Below are positions 59,080-64,000 of a stretch of 64,000 nucleotides of DNA, piece after piece. The notes under the pieces are model-generated. The model had not been told where the DNA came from. It saw only the letters and a program-made list of their open reading frames with translations, and searched no databases. Each line of letters starts with the position of its first letter. Positions within the stretch are counted from its first letter, which is position 1. Origin of the DNA: Candidatus Bathyarchaeota archaeon (GTDB taxonomy: Archaea > Thermoproteota > Bathyarchaeia > Bathyarchaeales > DTEX01); the NCBI GenBank assembly GCA_018397065.1, contig JAGTRI010000001.1:1-64000 (forward strand). The letters run 5' to 3'. Made by a program: the position numbers and the translations under genes.

Positions 59080-59715
59080 ATGCACAAGACTTATGACAAA
59101 GAGGAAACAGCATTGAGCCTAGACATCACATTCGAGGTTCCAACATGGGACAAAATCTACGGCATGCTGCTGAACCTAGCTGAAAAAATAACGGACGACA
59201 AATTCAAACCAGAAATTATCGTCGGCATATCTCGAGGAGGATGGCCACCAGCAAGGGTTATGCTGGACCTATTAGGCAACGCAAAACTCGCAAACGTCTC
59301 AGTTGAATTCTACAAAGGAATCGCGGATGCAACAGACGAGCCAATTCTCACTCAGCCCGTTTCAATTCCCGTTGAAGGCTGCAACGTTTTACTGTTCGAC
59401 GACGTTGCTGACACAGGAAAAAGCCTAAGACTGGCAAAAAACCATCTTGAATCGAAGCGTGCGCGAACGGTTAAGACAGCAACCATCTACTATAAGCCTT
59501 GGAGCATACTTAAACCAGACTACTACGAAGAAAAGACGAGAAACTGGATTGTCTTTCCATGGGAACGCAAAGAAACCATCAGATGCCTAATAGAAAACTG
59601 CAGAAAAGAAGGGATTCCCATCGAGAAAGCTAAGAACAGGCTTGCCGACGGGGGAATGGACAAACACCTCATCGACCGCTTCATTAACGAAATATTAAAG
59701 GAAGAACAGGGATGA
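59080..59715 (+). CDS. Phosphoribosyltransferase
   Basis: IIVGISRGGWPPARVMLDLLG; VLLFDDVADTGKSLRLAKNHL (PRPP-binding loop). Confidence 0.88.
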   Translation: MHKTYDKEETALSLDITFEVPTWDKIYGMLLNLAEKITDDKFKPEIIVGISRGGWPPARVMLDLLGNAKLANVSVEFYKGIADATDEPILTQPVSIPVEGCNVLLFDDVADTGKSLRLAKNHLESKRARTVKTATIYYKPWSILKPDYYEEKTRNWIVFPWERKETIRCLIENCRKEGIPIEKAKNRLADGGMDKHLIDRFINEILKEEQG

Positions 59716-60269
59716 GAAAACTAACAATTAACGGAAAATACCTCATCCTCGAAGGTTTCAAAAACGTAAAAATCAAAAATCTACAAACAATATTCAGTTT
59801 TCTAAAAACCCCAAAAAAAGACTGCTGCATCCAGCTGTTTAACGCAGAGGTAATCGCCGGCTTTGACCATCTGTATTTTGCATGTCTAAACGCCCTAAAA
59901 GCTTTCGAGCAAGGAAAAAACATCTCAAAAGATTTAGCTGTCGAAACACTTCTATACGCATCAGGGCAACATCAAATAAACAAGGCTATTCAAATGTTAG
60001 GCGTAACACAAGAAACCAAAGACATTGCTGTGTTAATCGTCTCGGAGAAACCTGAAACCTCTTTGGAAGCTCTAGAAAAAACTGCGCATCTACTCAGAGG
60101 CGAACAGTGCGACCGAATACTCTGCGTGACAAAAAAGAAGATGCAAAACATAAAATCCACGTTAAACATCAAAGAAACCGAACTAAGGGCAGCCATGAGA
60201 GACTCAGAAGAACAAGCATTAACAAACCTCCTAATTGAACGTGCCGCCCTCTTAGCCGCACAAACATAG
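59712..60269 (+). CDS. KEOPS complex subunit Cgi121
   Basis: IQLFNAEVIAGFDHLYFACLNALKAF...LLYASGQHQINKAIQMLGV. Confidence 0.85.
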   Translation: MRKLTINGKYLILEGFKNVKIKNLQTIFSFLKTPKKDCCIQLFNAEVIAGFDHLYFACLNALKAFEQGKNISKDLAVETLLYASGQHQINKAIQMLGVTQETKDIAVLIVSEKPETSLEALEKTAHLLRGEQCDRILCVTKKKMQNIKSTLNIKETELRAAMRDSEEQALTNLLIERAALLAAQT

Positions 60270-60791
60270 TCAAACCTTTTCCTTCACAATCGAGAGGACA
60301 TCTTCAGGCTTAATGACGGAAACTCCTGTTAACCCGCCGACAACCTCAATTAAGACAATCCTGTCTGGCTTAACTAAATCTACTTTCCTGTTTATCCCCT
60401 CTGCCACAGCCTCAATAATTTCCTTTGAAGAAAAACTTGAATGCCTTTTTTCAACAGTAACCCTGAACGTTTCGCTCTCACCAATACGCGCAGAAAGCTC
60501 AAGACTTGTTTTCCTAATGAGCTCAAGCCTTGTTGGCACTACAACCTCGATGGGAACAACTCGAAGAATATACCGAAATTCCTGAGGCTGTTCCCTAAGC
60601 AACCTCCTTAATTCGGCAATTACTTTAAATGGTTCAAGATTAGTTTTAGCAACAAGCAGTCCGCTAACTTCGGACTTTTCAACTACAATCTCACGGTCGC
60701 CAATTTTGCTTAATAAGAACCAGACTTCTGTGCATGCATCGCTTTCACGCATCCGCGGACATGAAACAAGCAAATTGAAGTCTCTAATCAC
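60270..60791 (-). CDS. THUMP-domain protein (Tan1-like)
   Basis: NLLVSCPRMRESDACTEVWFLLSKIGD...FRYILRVVPIEVVVPT...ESETFRVTVEKRHSSFSSKEIIEAVAEGI. Confidence 0.85.
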   Translation of the reverse strand: MIRDFNLLVSCPRMRESDACTEVWFLLSKIGDREIVVEKSEVSGLLVAKTNLEPFKVIAELRRLLREQPQEFRYILRVVPIEVVVPTRLELIRKTSLELSARIGESETFRVTVEKRHSSFSSKEIIEAVAEGINRKVDLVKPDRIVLIEVVGGLTGVSVIKPEDVLSIVKEKV

Positions 60792-60858
60792 TAATCTTGA
60801 CCCTCAATTAAATAATACTGTAAACATGTCTTTATCAATTTATATCGTTCCGAAAAGT

Positions 60859-61949
60859 CTAAAAATCCGTTAAACGTCTCTGACTCTCAGGCTTTTTGCT
60901 GAATCCAGAAACCTTAACCCCGGCTCTTCTAATCTCCAAATTTGTCTCACCAATTAACCTCTGAAAAAGTTCCTAAACAGTTTTCATAAAAAAGTCCAAA
61001 TGCAAAATTGGACTTTCAAAAGTCCTGGAGCGGGAATGAAGGCTCATGTCTTTCAACACCACAATTACTGAGACGGTTTTGAACTCTAACCCCCTTTGTT
61101 TTAAATTTGTAAAAATATTTTCACACAGGGCTTCAACGCTGCTCATTACGACTGAAATGTCCCGTGTGTCTTCTTTCAAAGTGGAAATCCTACTTACTGG
61201 CTGAGCCTTACCCTTTTCCGAAACAGGAGAATCATCCACTCCAAGTGCGTCGTAATGAAAATAGGTGCCTAAAGTTTTCCCAAAAGAGGCAACCAATTTT
61301 TGAACATCGAACCTTGAGAGGTCGCCTAGCGTCCTTATCCCTAAAGTTTCCATCTTCTCACTTGTCTTTTTTCCAACGCCAAGCAAGCGGTCAACTGGAA
61401 GAGGAGCGAGAAAACTTTGAGTCTGTTGAGGCGTGACCACTGTTAACCCGGTTGGTTTCCTAAAATCTGCTGCGATCTTGGCAACCAATTTATTTGGTGC
61501 GACGCCAATTGAAACAGTTATTTTCTCGCGGAATTTGACCTCATCCACGATTCTTTGGGCAAGTCTTCCAGCCTCTTCAAAGCTTCCATTTACTTTTTTG
61601 GTGACATCCAAATAGGCCTCGTCGATTCCGACCTGCTCAAAAGAGTCGGCATACTGTCTTAAAATCGACATAATATTGGTTGAGACTTCTTCGTAAAACA
61701 TTCGATCCACAGGAGGAAAGACACCGTCATCCTCAGCGATTTTCCTTTTAGCCAAAAAATGGGCATTCCAGATTTTACACTATATTTACGAGCAACATAA
61801 TTTGTTGTGCTTACAGCTCCACTTTCCTCGGTGCGCCCTGAATAGACGCATACGACAACAGGCCGATCTTTAAGTGACGGATTTCTTCTCTCTTCGCATT
61901 GGGCGAAAAAGTAGTCGAAATCAACCAACATTACTATTCTTGACCGCAA
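60859..61949 (-). pseudogene. dinB: Y-family DNA polymerase IV with a frameshift and an in-frame TAG
   Basis: N-part [31 protein letters not shown]...SVKSGMPIF (61949 to ~61759), shift at T6, then [23 protein letters not shown]...IDEAYLDVT..., TAG at 60973-60975, then ELFQRLIGETNLEIRRAGVKVSGFSKKPESQRRLTDF*. Confidence 0.88.
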
Positions 61950-62219
61950 ACCTTTTACTCCAAAGGCCGCATCTGAAATAATTTTCCGCGATCCTTCTTA
62001 AGAGTTTATTACAGATACAATTGCTTGTTAGAAAATGAAGGATAAGTGGTCAGTGATGAACTACGTGTCACAGCCTAAGCTCCACGCCGTCGCCACACAT
62101 CATCCCAAATAACCTACTATTCAAGGATTATTTATTTGTTCTCTAGCTCTAATTGAGAACTAAATAAATTTATTAGTCTGCAACCCTCATTCTAAAAGAG
62201 CTTTTAGAGGCGAACAGAA

Positions 62220-63998
62220 ATCAGAGTTGCCGTAATCGACTTGGCACGATGCAAATCGAAACGTTGCAGTAAAGAATGCTATCGATTTTGTCCACAAGTA
62301 AGAAGCAACGTCGAAGCAGTACGATTCGAAGGAAACACGCCTATCATTTCAGAAATTCTATGCGTCGGCTGTGGAATTTGCGTCAAGAAATGTCCATACA
62401 AAGCAATATCAATCGTCAACGTTCCAGATGAACTTCAAAAAGACTGCAGCCACAGATTTGGACCGAACACCTTCAAACTCTTCAGGGTACCAGTTCCATC
62501 CGCTGGAAACGTTCTTGGGCTAATAGGAAAAAACGGTATCGGAAAATCAACCGCACTAAAGATTTTGGCAGGCGAAATCAAGCCTAACCTCGGCGAGTTT
62601 TCGAACCCACCAGATTGGCCTGAAATAATAAAGTTCTTCCGAGGTTCAACACTCCAGACATACTTTCAAAAGATGAGCGAAGGAAAACTTAGGGTTGTTC
62701 ATAAACCACAGTACGTTGACAAAATCCCGAAAGTAGCAAGCGGCAAAGTCTGCGACTTACTTGAAAAAGTCGACGAAAGAGGAAAACTCGCTGAAATCAC
62801 AAAAGCCCTTCAGCTCGAAACATTCTTAGACCGCGAGATAAACATTCTCAGCGGAGGCGAACTGCAAAGGGTTGCCATTGCAGCCACGATGTGTCGAGAG
62901 GCTGATGTATATCTTTTTGACGAACCGTCAAGCTACCTAGATGTAAAACAAAGAATTGAGGTTGCTAAGGCAATAAGAAGCTTAAAGCAGGAAGAAAAAA
63001 TGATTGTCTTGGCTGAACATGACCTCGCAGTTCTTGACTACCTCTCAGACTACATCTGTGTCCTATACGGCGAACCAGGTGTCTATGGGATTGTCTCCCA
63101 CGTTCACGGAGTCAGAACCGGAATTAACCTTTACCTTGAAGGCTACATACCTGACGAAAACATGAGATTCAGAAAGGAACCCATAATATTCCATGTTAAA
63201 CCTCCTCCAACAGGCTTCTCTACATCGGAACCGCTGCTCAGATGGGGCAGCATAACAAAAAACTATGAAGGATTCTCGTTGAAAGCTGAACCAGGCGAGG
63301 CTAGACAAGGCGAAGTTGTTGGAATAGTTGGTTCCAACGGGATTGGAAAAACAACCTTTGTAAAGATCTTGGCTGGAATGGAAAAGCCAGATTCAGGAGG
63401 CCAGCCAACAACACGTCTATTAGAAGTTAGCTACAAACCGCAATACATCTCTTCAGATTTCGATGGAACAGTGGAAGACTTGTTAGAGGCTGTTGCAAAA
63501 CAAGAATACTCCTCCGGATGGTATCAAAGCGAAATCATGGCACCTCTAAATTTGACTCCCCTTTTGGACCGACAAGTAAAGGAGCTCAGCGGTGGAGAAC
63601 TTCAAAGAGTAGCTATCGCAGCGTGCCTTTCAAAAAAGGCTGACGTTTACCTGCTGGATGAACCAAGCGCTTATCTCGACGTTGAAGAGAGATTAATTGT
63701 TGCACGGACAATTAGGCGAATTGTTGATGGAAGAAACGTAACAGCGTTTGTTGTAGAACACGATGTTGTGGCGCAAGACTTCATTGCAGATAGACTAATG
63801 GTTTTCACAGGTGAACCGGGAAAAAGAGGCTTAGCGAAAGCGCCTACAAACCTTTTAGATGGAATGAATATGTTTCTAAAAGAAATGGGAATAACCTTCA
63901 GAAGAGATCCTGATACAAAAAGACCAAGAGTTAATAAAGAAGGCTCGCAACTTGACATACTCCAGAAAGAAACAAACCAATACTACTACATAAAATAG
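62220..63998 (+). CDS. Ribosome recycling ATPase ABCE1/Rli1
   Basis: Two 4Fe-4S motifs, GLIGKNGIGKSTALKILAG, LSGGELQRVAIAATM, second ABC GIVGSNGIGKTTFVKILAG, LSGGELQRVAIAACL. Conserved N-terminus IRVAVIDLARCKSKRC begins at an ATC codon at 62220. Confidence 0.93.
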   Translation: MRVAVIDLARCKSKRCSKECYRFCPQVRSNVEAVRFEGNTPIISEILCVGCGICVKKCPYKAISIVNVPDELQKDCSHRFGPNTFKLFRVPVPSAGNVLGLIGKNGIGKSTALKILAGEIKPNLGEFSNPPDWPEIIKFFRGSTLQTYFQKMSEGKLRVVHKPQYVDKIPKVASGKVCDLLEKVDERGKLAEITKALQLETFLDREINILSGGELQRVAIAATMCREADVYLFDEPSSYLDVKQRIEVAKAIRSLKQEEKMIVLAEHDLAVLDYLSDYICVLYGEPGVYGIVSHVHGVRTGINLYLEGYIPDENMRFRKEPIIFHVKPPPTGFSTSEPLLRWGSITKNYEGFSLKAEPGEARQGEVVGIVGSNGIGKTTFVKILAGMEKPDSGGQPTTRLLEVSYKPQYISSDFDGTVEDLLEAVAKQEYSSGWYQSEIMAPLNLTPLLDRQVKELSGGELQRVAIAACLSKKADVYLLDEPSAYLDVEERLIVARTIRRIVDGRNVTAFVVEHDVVAQDFIADRLMVFTGEPGKRGLAKAPTNLLDGMNMFLKEMGITFRRDPDTKRPRVNKEGSQLDILQKETNQYYYIK

Positions 63999-64000
63999 AA

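Noticed and set aside
60973-60975. TAG in dinB as a pyrrolysine codon
   Set aside because: Not asserted: a second lesion (frameshift) in the same gene favours decay or sequence error, and no pyl genes are visible in the window.
62060-62120. Possible C/D box RNA (GTGATGA at ~62054)
   Set aside because: A good box C-like motif exists but no CTGA box D at suitable distance on the same strand.
1-64000. CRISPR array or restriction/toxin-antitoxin island
   Set aside because: No regularly spaced direct repeats and no recognisable cas, R-M or TA gene pair; the only repeats are a 19-bp doublet and the 18-bp coding minisatellite.

Overview
This 64 kb window looks like a gene-dense archaeal chromosome segment. 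Lineage is inferred from the gene complement: TACK-like, probably Bathyarchaeia. It has an unsplit RpoA, a eukaryotic-type topoisomerase IB start at the left edge, prefoldin, KEOPS Cgi121, ABCE1, AMP phosphorylase and a geranylgeranyl reductase. Most of it is informational genes (rpoB-rpoA-L30e-nusA-S12, ABCE1) and anaerobic metabolism genes (glycyl radical enzyme and activase, aldehyde:ferredoxin oxidoreductase and ferredoxin, Fe-ADH, GH4, hyp maturation genes). I found no CRISPR array, intact virus or obvious defence island. The strongest unusual observations are: (1) a tRNA-Arg(TCG) that can be folded exactly with two tiny introns of 15 and 19 nt, each in a minimal bulge-helix-bulge; (2) a dinB gene with a 1-nt frameshift in a homopolymer and an in-frame TAG followed by 34 codons of typical Y-family C-terminus; (3) an ABCE1 gene whose conserved N-terminus and Shine-Dalgarno spacing point to an ATC initiation codon; (4) a decayed tyrosine integrase whose last reading frame ends inside tRNA-Asp; (5) an unannotated 49-aa hyperacidic EDWEDE-repeat microprotein; (6) a glycyl radical enzyme with GCHW instead of the common GCxE motif; (7) a 724-aa transaldolase-domain protein; and (8) an alpha/beta hydrolase fused to a possible ADP-ribosyltransferase-like domain.
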